Of a DNA stretch of 64,000 bases, positions 38,105-46,213 are shown piece by piece. The stretch comes from Verrucomicrobiota bacterium. Its GTDB lineage: Bacteria; Verrucomicrobiota; Verrucomicrobiia; Limisphaerales; UBA11320. Below the pieces are notes generated by a model that was not told the DNA's origin, did not search any database, and saw only the letters and a list, made by a program, of their open reading frames with translations. Numbering within the stretch: position 1 is the stretch's first letter; every line of letters starts with the position of its first letter. The translations under genes were made by a program, and so were the position numbers. Location of the stretch: NCBI GenBank assembly GCA_016199985.1, contig JACQFQ010000057.1:1-64000 (forward strand), given 5' to 3'.

Positions 38105-38785
38105 ATGCGCGTTCTACTCGTTGAAGATTCGCCGCGGCTTCGCAAATCGATCGGGACGGCGCTGAAGGCCTCGGGCTACGCCGTGGATCTTTCCGAGGAC
38201 GGCGAGGAGGGGCTCTTCAAGGCGCAAACCCGCGATTACGACGTGGTGATCCTCGACATCATGCTGCCCAAGCTCGACGGCCGGGCCGTCCTGGATCGTC
38301 TTCGCAAGGAGGGCCGGCAGACGCCCGTGCTCTTTCTCACCGCGAACGACAGTCTTGAGGATCGGGTGCGCGGACTTCAGCGCGGGGCCGATGACTACCT
38401 CACGAAACCGTTCGCGCTCGAGGAGCTCCTCGCGAGGGTCGGCTCCTTGTGCCGACGCAACTACAGGCAGAGCACGCCCGTGCTCACCCTGGCCGATCTG
38501 GAACTCGACACGGCGGCGAAGACGGTCCGTCGCGGGAGTCGCGCGGTCTCGCTGACCGCCCGGGAGTTCGCGCTTCTCGAGTATCTCATGAGGCGGCGCG
38601 GACATGTGGTCTCGCGCACGGAGATCGAGGAGCACATCTACGACGATCTGGTCGCTCCCATGAGCAACGTGGTTGACTCCGCCGTCTACACGCTGCGCAA
38701 GCGGATCGCGGTTTATCCCGACGCGCCCTCCCTCATCCACACGCGCCGAGGCCAGGGATATGTGATGAGCGAGGAAGGCTCATGA
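38105..38785 (+). CDS. OmpR-family response regulator
   Basis: A 226-residue regulator. The receiver has VLLVEDSPRLRKS with acidic residues E7-D8, phospho-aspartate D51 in VVILDIMLPKLDG, and lysine in DDYLTKPFALEEL. The C-terminal winged helix (SLTAREFALLEYLMRRRGHV, then VDSAVYTLRKRI and IHTRRGQGYVM) is of the OmpR/PhoB type. The stop overlaps the start of the kinase gene (ATGA at 38782-38785), so the two form a pair. Targets are unknown. Confidence 0.94.
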   Translation: MRVLLVEDSPRLRKSIGTALKASGYAVDLSEDGEEGLFKAQTRDYDVVILDIMLPKLDGRAVLDRLRKEGRQTPVLFLTANDSLEDRVRGLQRGADDYLTKPFALEELLARVGSLCRRNYRQSTPVLTLADLELDTAAKTVRRGSRAVSLTAREFALLEYLMRRRGHVVSRTEIEEHIYDDLVAPMSNVVDSAVYTLRKRIAVYPDAPSLIHTRRGQGYVMSEEGS

Positions 38786-40236
38786 GAAGCATCCGTCGGC
38801 ATTTGCTGTCGAGGCTCCTTGCGGGGCTGACCGTGGTTTGGGCGGGCGCGGGATTGGCGGTGCTCTGGACTGTTCGGAGCGGATTGGAGGGTCGCGCGGA
38901 CGCGGAGCTGCGCAGCCTCGTGTTCCCCGTCCGATCCCTCATCGCCCGCTCCTTCGCCGGACGTTTTCCTCCGCCCATGCCCGGACCGCTGCTCCGCTCG
39001 CCTGAGATCGCCACCTTCGACCACCCGAACGGGACGCTGTTCTTCGAGGCCTGGGACGTGGAGGGCAAAGTCGTCGCAAAGTCCAAGAGCTTGCGCGAAC
39101 GCGATCTGAAGGTGTCCGGCGCGTTTACGATGGATCCCCGATTCGTGGACCTCGTGTTGCCGACCGGAGAAGCGGCGCGGGCGCTGGTGTTCCGTTTCAA
39201 CGAGCCTCCCGGGCCGGGAGGGCCGGGACCCCGGTGGCGAATGATGTGGGGGGCGCGCGGCGACGACGCCCGCCCGCCCGGCCTCCACGTCGCGATCGCG
39301 AGAAGCCGGAAGGAGATGGACCACGCGCTGGCGTTGACGCTTGCGGGCATCGTCGCCGGCGGGTTGGTCGCGGGGATTGTCTCCGCTCTGCTCGTGCGCT
39401 ACGCGGTTCGATCCGGACTGACGCCCCTTCAAGACATGGCCGCCCGCGCTTCCGGGATTGACGCATCCACACTGCAGGCGCGCTTCTCCGCCGAGGGGCT
39501 CCCCGCTGAGCTCCACCCGATCGCCGATCGGCTCAATGACCTGATCGCCCGCCTGGAACTTGGTTTTGAGCGCGAGCGCCGGTTCGGATCCGACTTGGCG
39601 CACGAGCTGCGCACCCCCATCGCCGAGCTGAAATCGATGGCGGAGGTGGCTGTAAAATGGCCTGAGGGCGGGTCGGAGCAGAGTTATCAGGATGTTCTCG
39701 CCATCGCCGAACAAATGCAGGCGACCGTGGAGAATCTCCTGCTGCTTGGGCGTCTCGACAAGGGCGCGAAGGAGCTCCTCTGCGAACGAGTGGATCTTGC
39801 CTCCTTTGTTCAGGAATGCGTTCAGCCGTTCCGCGAGCAGGCCTCCGCCCGTCGTTTGACGTGGGAGATCCAGCTTGAGGAGGAAGCGTTCGTCGAGTGC
39901 GACCCCCGCCTTCTTCGCATTGTTCTCAGGAATCTTTTTTCCAACGCCGCAGAATACGCGCCGGAGGGAACGCGCGTTGAAGTCGTCGGCCTGCGTCCGA
40001 AGTCCGAGGGCGCGGGCGCATTGGATCTTACGATCAGGAACGCGGCGCCCGATTTGACACCGGCGGATGTTCCCCATCTGTTTGAGCGCCTCTGGAGACT
40101 CGATAAGTCGCGGGCCTCCTCGCGCCACAGCGGCCTGGGGTTGTCGATCGCGCTAGCCTGCGCGAAGGCCATGTCGCTGCGGCTGACGGCGGAGCTCGAC
40201 GCGGACCGCATCCTCGCCTTTTCCCTGCGCGGTTGA
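38782..40236 (+). CDS. Sensor histidine kinase partner of the OmpR-type regulator
   Basis: A 484-residue membrane kinase. One helix lies at residues 8-30 and a second at about 183-207, enclosing a periplasmic domain of about 150 residues that is proline- and glycine-rich in its second half (EPPGPGGPGPRWRMMWG). A HAMP linker follows. The histidine is in FGSDLAHELRTPIAELKSM. The ATPase has RIVLRNLFSNAAEYAPEGT and SSRHSGLGLSIALACAKAM. This layout resembles QseC/PmrB-type kinases. The external ligand is not evident. Confidence 0.92.
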   Translation: MRSIRRHLLSRLLAGLTVVWAGAGLAVLWTVRSGLEGRADAELRSLVFPVRSLIARSFAGRFPPPMPGPLLRSPEIATFDHPNGTLFFEAWDVEGKVVAKSKSLRERDLKVSGAFTMDPRFVDLVLPTGEAARALVFRFNEPPGPGGPGPRWRMMWGARGDDARPPGLHVAIARSRKEMDHALALTLAGIVAGGLVAGIVSALLVRYAVRSGLTPLQDMAARASGIDASTLQARFSAEGLPAELHPIADRLNDLIARLELGFERERRFGSDLAHELRTPIAELKSMAEVAVKWPEGGSEQSYQDVLAIAEQMQATVENLLLLGRLDKGAKELLCERVDLASFVQECVQPFREQASARRLTWEIQLEEEAFVECDPRLLRIVLRNLFSNAAEYAPEGTRVEVVGLRPKSEGAGALDLTIRNAAPDLTPADVPHLFERLWRLDKSRASSRHSGLGLSIALACAKAMSLRLTAELDADRILAFSLRG

Positions 40237-40454
40237 GCCGCTCGTTGTCCCGAAACGAGGCAGCCGCGGCGCTTCTCGTCGCGGCGGGGGCGGAGGACGC
40301 CTGAAATGAGGACGCCGGGCGACGCCGCGAGGCCTGGAAAACCGGGGCAAGTTAACTGGCGACAGATTCTTCCGATGGAACCGTTGGACGTCAGACGACA
40401 GCTTTTCGGAGCGGGTCTGGCGCCATCGCAATGACCAACCTCACCACGTGACAC

Positions 40455-41474
40455 ATGAGCGCGCCAAGAGGAAAGCCGCCAGAGGGGCCGAACGGGGTTC
40501 TGCAGCTTGTCACCGACACGGTGTTGAGCCTGTCGCAGGGCGGACAGATCCTGGCCTACCAGCCTCCGGCGGACGCGGAGCTCTGCCTGCCCGAGGCAAA
40601 GGTCGTCGGCGTTCACCTCAAGGAGATTCTTCCCCGGCGCTATCTGGATGAAGCCCTGCGGATGATCGAGGCTGCGCTGAGAACAGGGAGGCTCCAGACC
40701 GCCTCCTTCGAAATACCGGTAAACTCGCTCGTGCGGGAGCTGGAGGTTCGGATGGTTTCCGGAAGGCCCAACGAGGTTCTCGCCGTTGTTCGCGACGCCA
40801 CGGATCGTCGCAGGCTGGAGCGGGAGATCCTGGAGATCAGCCACCGCGAGCAGCAGCGCATTGGGCAGGATCTGCATGACAGCCTGGGTCAGCACCTCAC
40901 GGGCATCAGCTTTTTGAGCAAGGCGCTGGAACACAAACTCAAGGCGCTCCGTTTGCCCGAGGCCGCTCAGGCGAGCGAGATCGCCCAGTTGGTCGTCGAC
41001 ACGCTGGGGCATACGCGCACGATCGCCCGCGGCCTGTTCCCCATGGAGCTTGAGTCCTCGGGGCGCCTCGCCCCGGCGCTCACGGAGCTCGCGGCCAACG
41101 TGGAGAAACTTTTCAAGGTGGGGTGCCGGGTCGAGATCGAGGACGGCCTGGACGTCCGCGACGCCCGCGTTTCCACCGAGCTCTTTCGCATCGCCCAGGA
41201 GGCCATCAGCAACGCGATCAAGCACGGCAAGGCGCAGCGCATTGTGGTGGCCCTGGCGCGAGGGGATTCGTGCCTGTCGCTGCAGATCCAGGACGACGGG
41301 GCAGGGTTGAACCCGGGCGTTGAAGGCGCCGGGTTGGGCCGCCGCATCATGCGTTTCCGCGCCAATCGGATCGGCGGGAAGCTTTGCATGGCGACGTCCG
41401 AGGAGGGCGGCGCGGCGGTGATCTGCGAATTCCCCGAGCCGCGGCGATCCGGCACGGAAGCGCTCGAGCCGTAA
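40455..41474 (+). CDS. NarX-type sensor kinase (PAS-HisKA_3-HATPase)
   Basis: A 339-residue soluble kinase. Residues about 15-130 are a PAS-like sensor. The HisKA_3 phosphoacceptor is REQQRIGQDLHDSLGQHLTG, with the conserved histidine of the NarX/DegS group. The ATPase has LFRIAQEAISNAIKHGKAQR and the DDGAGL motif. It has no membrane segment. The LuxR-type regulator starts 20 bases downstream, so the two are a probable pair. Confidence 0.9.
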   Translation: MSAPRGKPPEGPNGVLQLVTDTVLSLSQGGQILAYQPPADAELCLPEAKVVGVHLKEILPRRYLDEALRMIEAALRTGRLQTASFEIPVNSLVRELEVRMVSGRPNEVLAVVRDATDRRRLEREILEISHREQQRIGQDLHDSLGQHLTGISFLSKALEHKLKALRLPEAAQASEIAQLVVDTLGHTRTIARGLFPMELESSGRLAPALTELAANVEKLFKVGCRVEIEDGLDVRDARVSTELFRIAQEAISNAIKHGKAQRIVVALARGDSCLSLQIQDDGAGLNPGVEGAGLGRRIMRFRANRIGGKLCMATSEEGGAAVICEFPEPRRSGTEALEP

Positions 41475-41494
41475 AGCTGTTTCCCGGCAATTGA

Positions 41495-42193
41495 ATGAAC
41501 ACTATGCAAGGCAAGACCACTCAGAACGCGAATCGGAAACCGAAAACGAAGGTGTTTCTGGTCGACGACCATCCCGTCCTGCGCCGGGGGCTGGCGCAGC
41601 TGATCAACCAGGAGCCCGACATGGAGGTGTGCGGCGAGGCCGAGGACGCGCCGCGAGCGTTCGAGGCCATCGGCGAGATGGCGCCCGACGTCGTCGTGGT
41701 GGACGTGTCCCTCAAAGGCAGCAACGGAATCGAGCTCCTGAAGAATCTCAAAACCCGACATCCGAGCCTGCCCGTGCTGGTGCTCTCGATGCACGACGAG
41801 TCCCTCTACGCCGAGCGCGCGCTGCGGGCGGGGGGTCTCGGCTATGTCATGAAGGACGAAGCCTTCGAGCAGGTGCTGTCCGCCATTCGCCAGGTCCTCA
41901 AAGGGGAGATTTTCCTCAGCGAGAAAATGAAAAGCCGGATGCTTCAGCAGGTGGCTTTCGGAAAGGGCAAGGTGGCGCACTCGCCCATCGAAACGCTCAC
42001 CGACCGCGAGCTCGAGGTTTTCCGCCTGATCGGCCAGGGCCACGGGACGCGCCAGATCGCGGAGGAGCTTCACCTCAGCATCCGAACCGTCGAGGCCTAT
42101 CGCGAATACATCAAGGACAAGCTCAATCTCAAGAACGCCACGGAGCTCGTTCAGCACGCCTTCCACTGGGTGCATCATCAGGAGGCCGCCTAG
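41495..42193 (+). CDS. NarL/FixJ-type response regulator
   Basis: A 232-residue regulator with an N-terminal receiver and a LuxR-type helix-turn-helix. The receiver has VFLVDDHPVLRRGLAQL and the phospho-aspartate in VVVVDVSLKGSNG. The DNA-binding domain starts LTDRELEVFRLIGQGHGT and has IAEELHLSIRTVEAYREYIK. It is the natural partner of the NarX-type kinase just upstream. The hybrid kinase follows after 27 bases on the same strand. Confidence 0.93.
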   Translation: MNTMQGKTTQNANRKPKTKVFLVDDHPVLRRGLAQLINQEPDMEVCGEAEDAPRAFEAIGEMAPDVVVVDVSLKGSNGIELLKNLKTRHPSLPVLVLSMHDESLYAERALRAGGLGYVMKDEAFEQVLSAIRQVLKGEIFLSEKMKSRMLQQVAFGKGKVAHSPIETLTDRELEVFRLIGQGHGTRQIAEELHLSIRTVEAYREYIKDKLNLKNATELVQHAFHWVHHQEAA

Positions 42194-42220
42194 ACCCGCG
42201 CTCCCGCGGCGAAAGGCGCT

Positions 42221-43381
42221 ATGAAGAAAGTCCTCGTCATCGATGACACGAAGGAGATCCTGGAGGTGATCTCCGAGAGCCTGGAATCCTTCGGCTATGA
42301 GGCGATCGTCGCCGCCGACGGCCCCGAAGGCATCCGCATCGCGCAGGAAGCGCCCGCGGACCTGATCATCTGCGATGTCAACATGCCGGGCCTGGACGGC
42401 TACGCGGTCCTCCTGGCGCTGCGGCAGATCGAGAAGACCGCCACGATCCCGTTCATCTTTCTCACGAGCGTCGCCGACAAGATCCATGTCCGCCGGGGCA
42501 TGGAGCTCGGCGCGGATGATTACCTGACGAAGCCGTTCACTCAGAAAGAGCTCAAGGCGGCCGTGTTGGCGCGCATGGACAAGCAGGACGAGCTGCAGCG
42601 TCAAACCGATCGTCGGCTCGACGAGCTGCGCGGGAGCCTCACGCTGGCCCTGCCTCACGAGCTGCGGACGCCGCTGAACGGGATCATGGGCCTCGCGTCG
42701 ATCCTGATCGAGGACTACGCCACGTGCCCGCCCGACGAGATTCTCTCCACGGCCTCCGACATCCAGGCCTGCGCCGAGCGGCTGCATCATCTCATCGAGA
42801 ATTTCCTCGTGTTCTCGCAGATCCAGATGCTGACGATGGAGAACAAATCGCTGGCCAGCGGCGATCATCCGGCGCTGTTGAGCCGCGACGCGATGCCGGC
42901 CATAGCGGTGTCTGTGGCGCGACGTCACAAGCGCCTGAGCGACCTGGACACGCGGTTCGAGCTCGCCTTGTTCGAAGTGCCGGGGGAGAGCCTGAGAAAG
43001 ATCGTGGAGGAGACGCTGGACAACGCCTTCAAGTTTTCCGCGCCCGGCGCGCCTGTTCGTCTTCTGACGCGAACGACGCTCTCCGGCGCCGCCGAGATCG
43101 TGGTTGAGGATCGAGGGCGGGGCATGACGGCGGAGCAGGTGAGCCGCATTGGTCCGCATGTCCAGTTCGAGCGATCTCAATACGAGCAGCAGGGCGCCGG
43201 GCTGGGGTTGATGATCGCGAAGAGGATGACGGAGCTTCTGGGCGGCGAATATGAGATCCGAAGCGTCCCGGGCCAGGGCACCGTCGTGAGCATCCGGTTT
43301 CCCCAGTCGATTGATTCGTCCAGCACCTGCCAGATTCTTGCCCGCGAGCAGGCCGCGCGCGGCGGAAATCTCGCGCCGTAG
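42221..43381 (+). CDS. Receiver-histidine kinase hybrid (REC-HisKA-HATPase)
   Basis: A 386-residue soluble protein with the receiver at the N-terminus (VLVIDDTKEILEVISESL; phospho-aspartate in LIICDVNMPGLDG; DDYLTKPFTQKEL). The kinase core follows: LTLALPHELRTPLNGIMGLA and the ATPase segments TLDNAFKFSAPGAPV and QGAGLGLMIAKRMTELLGG. Proteins of this order act as intermediates that are phosphorylated by another kinase and then signal onward. It ends the five-gene signalling run; the next gene is on the other strand. Confidence 0.9.
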   Translation: MKKVLVIDDTKEILEVISESLESFGYEAIVAADGPEGIRIAQEAPADLIICDVNMPGLDGYAVLLALRQIEKTATIPFIFLTSVADKIHVRRGMELGADDYLTKPFTQKELKAAVLARMDKQDELQRQTDRRLDELRGSLTLALPHELRTPLNGIMGLASILIEDYATCPPDEILSTASDIQACAERLHHLIENFLVFSQIQMLTMENKSLASGDHPALLSRDAMPAIAVSVARRHKRLSDLDTRFELALFEVPGESLRKIVEETLDNAFKFSAPGAPVRLLTRTTLSGAAEIVVEDRGRGMTAEQVSRIGPHVQFERSQYEQQGAGLGLMIAKRMTELLGGEYEIRSVPGQGTVVSIRFPQSIDSSSTCQILAREQAARGGNLAP

Positions 43382-43440
43382 CGGGCCCGCCGCCGCCGCG
43401 CTCCATGGCCGGCCGGGAATTCGACCGCGTCCGCGCCGCA

Positions 43441-44259
43441 TCAGCCTTTCGCTCGCCGCTGTCGGGCCGCTTCGTACAGGAACGCCGTGCCGGCCATGGC
43501 CACGTTGAGCGAGTCCACCTCGTGGGCCATGGGGATGGCCACGGAGAGCGAGCAGGCTTCCAGCACCGGGGGCGAGATGCCTTCCCCCTCGCTTCCCAGA
43601 ACGACGCAAACATCGCGCGTCAGGTCGATATGCGTGAGTTCCCGCCGCTCGGCGTGGGGGTGCGCGGCGACGCAGAGGACTCCGTGCTCCCGCAGCCAGA
43701 GGAGCGCTGCCCTCAGGTTCGACAGTTCGGCGACGGGCAGCCTCAGCACCGCGCCCATGGAACCCCGAACCGCCCGTCTCAAATACGGACTTGCCGACGC
43801 CTCGCCCTTCAGAAACCCCGTCGCGCCGAAGGCCGCCGCTGTGCGCATGAGCACCCCTACGTTCTCGGCGCTGGAAACGCCATCGATCGCCACCAGGAGC
43901 GAGGGGCGATCGCTCCTTCCAAACAGATCCGGCAACGTGGGAATGCTCGGCACGCGCCCGAGCGCCAGCACGCCTTGATACAGGTTGAAGCCGGTGAGCT
44001 CATCGAGCACTTCGAGCTCCCCCACGTAGACCGGGATCCGCTCGCGCCGAGCCGCGAGCAACGGCCGGTAATCCTCCACCCACCGCGGGGGCATGACGAC
44101 GGACAGGATCTCCATCGGGCTTTCCACCAGCCTCCGCACGATCTTTTCGCCCTCCGCCACAAACAACCCCTGGCGACGGTGGTCCTCCTGGCGCCGCATC
44201 GTTCGGTAAGGCAGAAGCTCTGGATCGTCGAGGCTTGTGATCTTTCGTATCTCGTACAT
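43441..44259 (-). CDS. TrmH/SpoU-family RNA 2'-O-methyltransferase
   Basis: A 272-residue SPOUT-class methyltransferase. The N-terminal substrate-binding part has KITSLDDPELLPYRTMRRQ. The knotted catalytic part has motif 1 in AIDGVSSAENVGVLMRTAAA, motif 2 in VCVVLGSEGEGISPPVLEAC and motif 3 in HEVDSLNVAMAGTAFLYEA. It methylates ribose in tRNA or rRNA; the exact target is not clear. The start at 44259 (MYEIRKITS) follows the RmlD-like stop by 22 bases, so it is the last gene of the toxin-immunity-RmlD run. An upstream start at 44337 would overlap that gene. Confidence 0.9.
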   Translation of the reverse strand: MYEIRKITSLDDPELLPYRTMRRQEDHRRQGLFVAEGEKIVRRLVESPMEILSVVMPPRWVEDYRPLLAARRERIPVYVGELEVLDELTGFNLYQGVLALGRVPSIPTLPDLFGRSDRPSLLVAIDGVSSAENVGVLMRTAAAFGATGFLKGEASASPYLRRAVRGSMGAVLRLPVAELSNLRAALLWLREHGVLCVAAHPHAERRELTHIDLTRDVCVVLGSEGEGISPPVLEACSLSVAIPMAHEVDSLNVAMAGTAFLYEAARQRRAKG

Positions 44260-44281
44260 GGGGCTGGCGGCGGACGGATTG

Positions 44282-45133
44282 TTAGAAGGATCCGGGGGGC
44301 TCGCCTCGGAGCCAATCGCTGAAACGCGGCAGCTCAACGCCCGGCAGGCGCAGGGCCTTTGCGATGTTCAGGGTGGTGTCCGGCGGGCGGGGCGCGCCCG
44401 AATAATCGCGCAGCGACGTCTTGCGCGTTCGCGGCTTCAGCTCCGGCCAGCGGCGGCTCATCAGCTCCCCGATCTCCCATCGCGACAACTTCTCCGCGCC
44501 CGCGACATGATAGACCCCGGCCTTGCCCTCGAGAGCGATCCGCCACGCGGTGGCCGCCGTGAATCGGGCGTGGATCGGGCTTCTGAACTCGTCCTCGAAG
44601 AGGTTCAAGGTCTGCCCTCGGGACCACGCCCGCAGCATCTGCTCGTTGAATCCCCGGTCGCCCGTCGGCGAGCGACCTCCGTTCAAGGAGGTTCGGATCA
44701 CCATGTGCCGGGGATTGGCCAGCACGATCGCCTCCGCCTCCGCTTTCGTCGCGCCATAGACCCCGATCGGGTTCACCGGCGCATCCTCATCGTAGTCCCC
44801 GGTCCTGCCGTCGAAGACTTGATCGGTCGAGAAGAACAGGAACGGGATGTCCGCCGCGGCCTCCGCAAGACACCGCGTGATCTCCACGTTCTGGCGGCGC
44901 GCCTCCTTCGGATCGGCTTCGCACGCCGGGCTGCGGCTCATCGCGGCGCAGTGGATCACGAGCCCCGGCTTGGCGCTGTGGAATGCGCCTCGCACGGCGC
45001 GGAAGTCGGCGAGGTCGAAATGAGCGCGCGTGATCGGCGCCAGGGTCCATGTCGGCGCGAGCGCCCGGCCGGCTTGCACGATATGGCTGCCGATCAATCC
45101 TCCGGCGCCTGTCACCCACGCGATGGAAATCAT
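44282..45133 (-). CDS. RmlD-like NAD(P)-dependent sugar reductase
   Basis: A 283-residue SDR protein similar to dTDP-4-dehydrorhamnose reductase. The cofactor motif is WVTGAGGLIGSHIVQAG. CAAMSRSPACEADPKEA and FLFFSTDQVFDGRTGDYDED are typical RmlD segments, and the catalytic YxxxK is in VYGATKAEAEAIV. No rmlA, rmlB or rmlC gene is adjacent, though a small sugar-epimerase-like cupin lies 1.8 kb away. It starts 34 bases after the immunity gene and is probably cotranscribed with it. Confidence 0.87.
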   Translation of the reverse strand: MISIAWVTGAGGLIGSHIVQAGRALAPTWTLAPITRAHFDLADFRAVRGAFHSAKPGLVIHCAAMSRSPACEADPKEARRQNVEITRCLAEAAADIPFLFFSTDQVFDGRTGDYDEDAPVNPIGVYGATKAEAEAIVLANPRHMVIRTSLNGGRSPTGDRGFNEQMLRAWSRGQTLNLFEDEFRSPIHARFTAATAWRIALEGKAGVYHVAGAEKLSRWEIGELMSRRWPELKPRTRKTSLRDYSGAPRPPDTTLNIAKALRLPGVELPRFSDWLRGEPPGSF

Positions 45134-45167
45134 ATCCGGGCCAATCCAGTGTTGATGCCTCGCGCGT

Positions 45168-45482
45168 CTAGCGCTTCGGCGACGCGCTAGCCCGGTTGAA
45201 GGCTTCCTCCAGCCAGGACAACCACTCGGCGCGCGTCTTGTGAGGCGGCGAGGGACTGTAATAACAGCCCCATTCGGTCAGAAGCCCCGCGAGATCCTCT
45301 TCTTTCGCGTGCTTTGCCCTGAGCGCGCCGATCTCCGCCGCGATCGCGTGGATCGTCGCGGCGGATGCCGTCTTCAAGTAGCGCGTCACCAGGGCGTCGG
45401 ATCCGGCTGCTTCAGCCGTCCAGTCTTGATGAAAGTAGGCGCCGAGGAATTGGGCCAGCCGGGGATACGATGTCGCGCTCAT
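45168..45482 (-). CDS. CdiI-type contact-dependent growth inhibition immunity protein
   Basis: A 104-residue protein with the pattern of the CdiI_2 immunity family: YPRLAQFLGAYFHQDWTAEA at the N-terminus, a central helical part, and LLTEWGCYYSPSP near residue 75. Such proteins bind and neutralise the toxin encoded beside them. Its ATG overlaps the stop of the upstream RNase A-like toxin gene (ATGA, 45482-45479), so the two are translationally coupled. That is the arrangement expected for toxin-immunity pairs. It has no signal peptide, so it would protect the cytoplasm. Confidence 0.82.
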   Translation of the reverse strand: MSATSYPRLAQFLGAYFHQDWTAEAAGSDALVTRYLKTASAATIHAIAAEIGALRAKHAKEEDLAGLLTEWGCYYSPSPPHKTRAEWLSWLEEAFNRASASPKR

Positions 45483-46018
45483 AGCTCAGGATAACCGGTC
45501 AGGATTCTCCAACCGCCTTCGAATGTTCGATCGCGAACCAGCACCAGCCGCACTCGGAAAGCCTGTCGAGGCGACGCCGCCCCTCGGCTGACGCTGATGC
45601 CGACCGGATTCGAATGCCGATACGAAAACGCCAGGCGCTCTTCCGACCCGCGGAGCCAGGATTGGATTCTCAGGCGCTCGGATTTGAGCGCTCCGCCGAT
45701 CGCGGCGTCGGCCGCGGCCCGGTCCGTGAAGGACGATGCGGCCGAGATGTGGGAGTCGGAGGCGAGGCGCTGACGGAGCTGCTCGGGGGTTTTGCCGACG
45801 TGGCGGCTGAGCAGATGCCCACCCGCCCGATCATTCGCCTCCAGGCTGCCGCCGGGAATCGCCGAGACGATGGCGTTGGTCGCCCGGTGCTCCGCCACCG
45901 CGGACGTCGCCGCGGGGAGAGTCCATCCGGCGAGAAGAGAGCACAGCAGAGCGAGAGCTAGACATGTGATGCTCCTGCGTGGACAGAAGCCGGCGGGGTT
46001 GGGCCGGTTTTGACTCAT
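45479..46018 (-). CDS. Stand-alone exported RNase A-like toxin (CdiA-CT RNase A domain)
   Basis: A 179-residue protein with a signal peptide at about residues 1-42 (RRSITCLALALLCSLLAGW, then AATSAVA). The mature part matches the bacterial CdiA-CT RNase A domain: SRHVGKTPEQLRQRL, SAASSFTDRAAADAAIGG and GGWRILTGYPEL. H73, R84, T174 and Y176 match in kind and spacing (+11, +101, +103) the catalytic residues reported for the Yersinia kristensenii CdiA-CT toxin (H175, R186, T276, Y278), from memory of that study. Normally this domain is the C-terminal tip of a huge CdiA or Rhs protein. Here it is a complete small secreted protein followed by its immunity gene. The ATG at 46018 gives the signal peptide; upstream starts at 46042 or 46162 add unrelated sequence. 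Confidence 0.85.
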   Translation of the reverse strand: MSQNRPNPAGFCPRRSITCLALALLCSLLAGWTLPAATSAVAEHRATNAIVSAIPGGSLEANDRAGGHLLSRHVGKTPEQLRQRLASDSHISAASSFTDRAAADAAIGGALKSERLRIQSWLRGSEERLAFSYRHSNPVGISVSRGAASPRQAFRVRLVLVRDRTFEGGWRILTGYPEL

Positions 46019-46068
46019 TCGTGTGAGACAAGTCGAGCGCATGAATTCGCGCAGAGTTGGCGAACCGA

Positions 46069-46089
46069 GGTTGAAGTTCAAGTTCAACC
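46069..46089. promoter_or_regulatory. Palindrome upstream of the toxin gene
   Basis: GGTTGAA (46069-46075) and TTCAACC (46083-46089) are perfect 7 bp inverted arms with a 7-base spacer. It lies 51-71 bases before the toxin start and could be an operator. Confidence 0.35.
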
Positions 46090-46155
46090 CTCTTGTGTTA
46101 ACCGCCCTAGGTTCGTCTTCAGCCTCCCGCCCCGGGCCTCCGCGCTCCAAAGGTG

Positions 46156-46190
46156 AAAACAAAAAGCGCGCGCGGTCTCCCGCGCGCGCT
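46156..46190 (-). terminator. Rho-independent terminator of the HMA-protein gene
   Basis: Read on the minus strand, a 10 bp GC-only-type stem AGCGCGCGCG / CGCGCGCGCT (46181-46190 with 46165-46174) with a six-base loop is followed by TTTTTGTTTT. It lies 23 bases after the stop of the gene at 46214 and separates it from the toxin gene. Confidence 0.88.
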
Positions 46191-46213
46191 GCTCAGAATA
46201 GTCGGATGTCCGC

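Noticed and set aside
45479-46162. Longer version of the toxin starting at 46162
   Set aside because: It would translate through the terminator of the neighbouring gene and place about 48 unrelated residues before the signal peptide.
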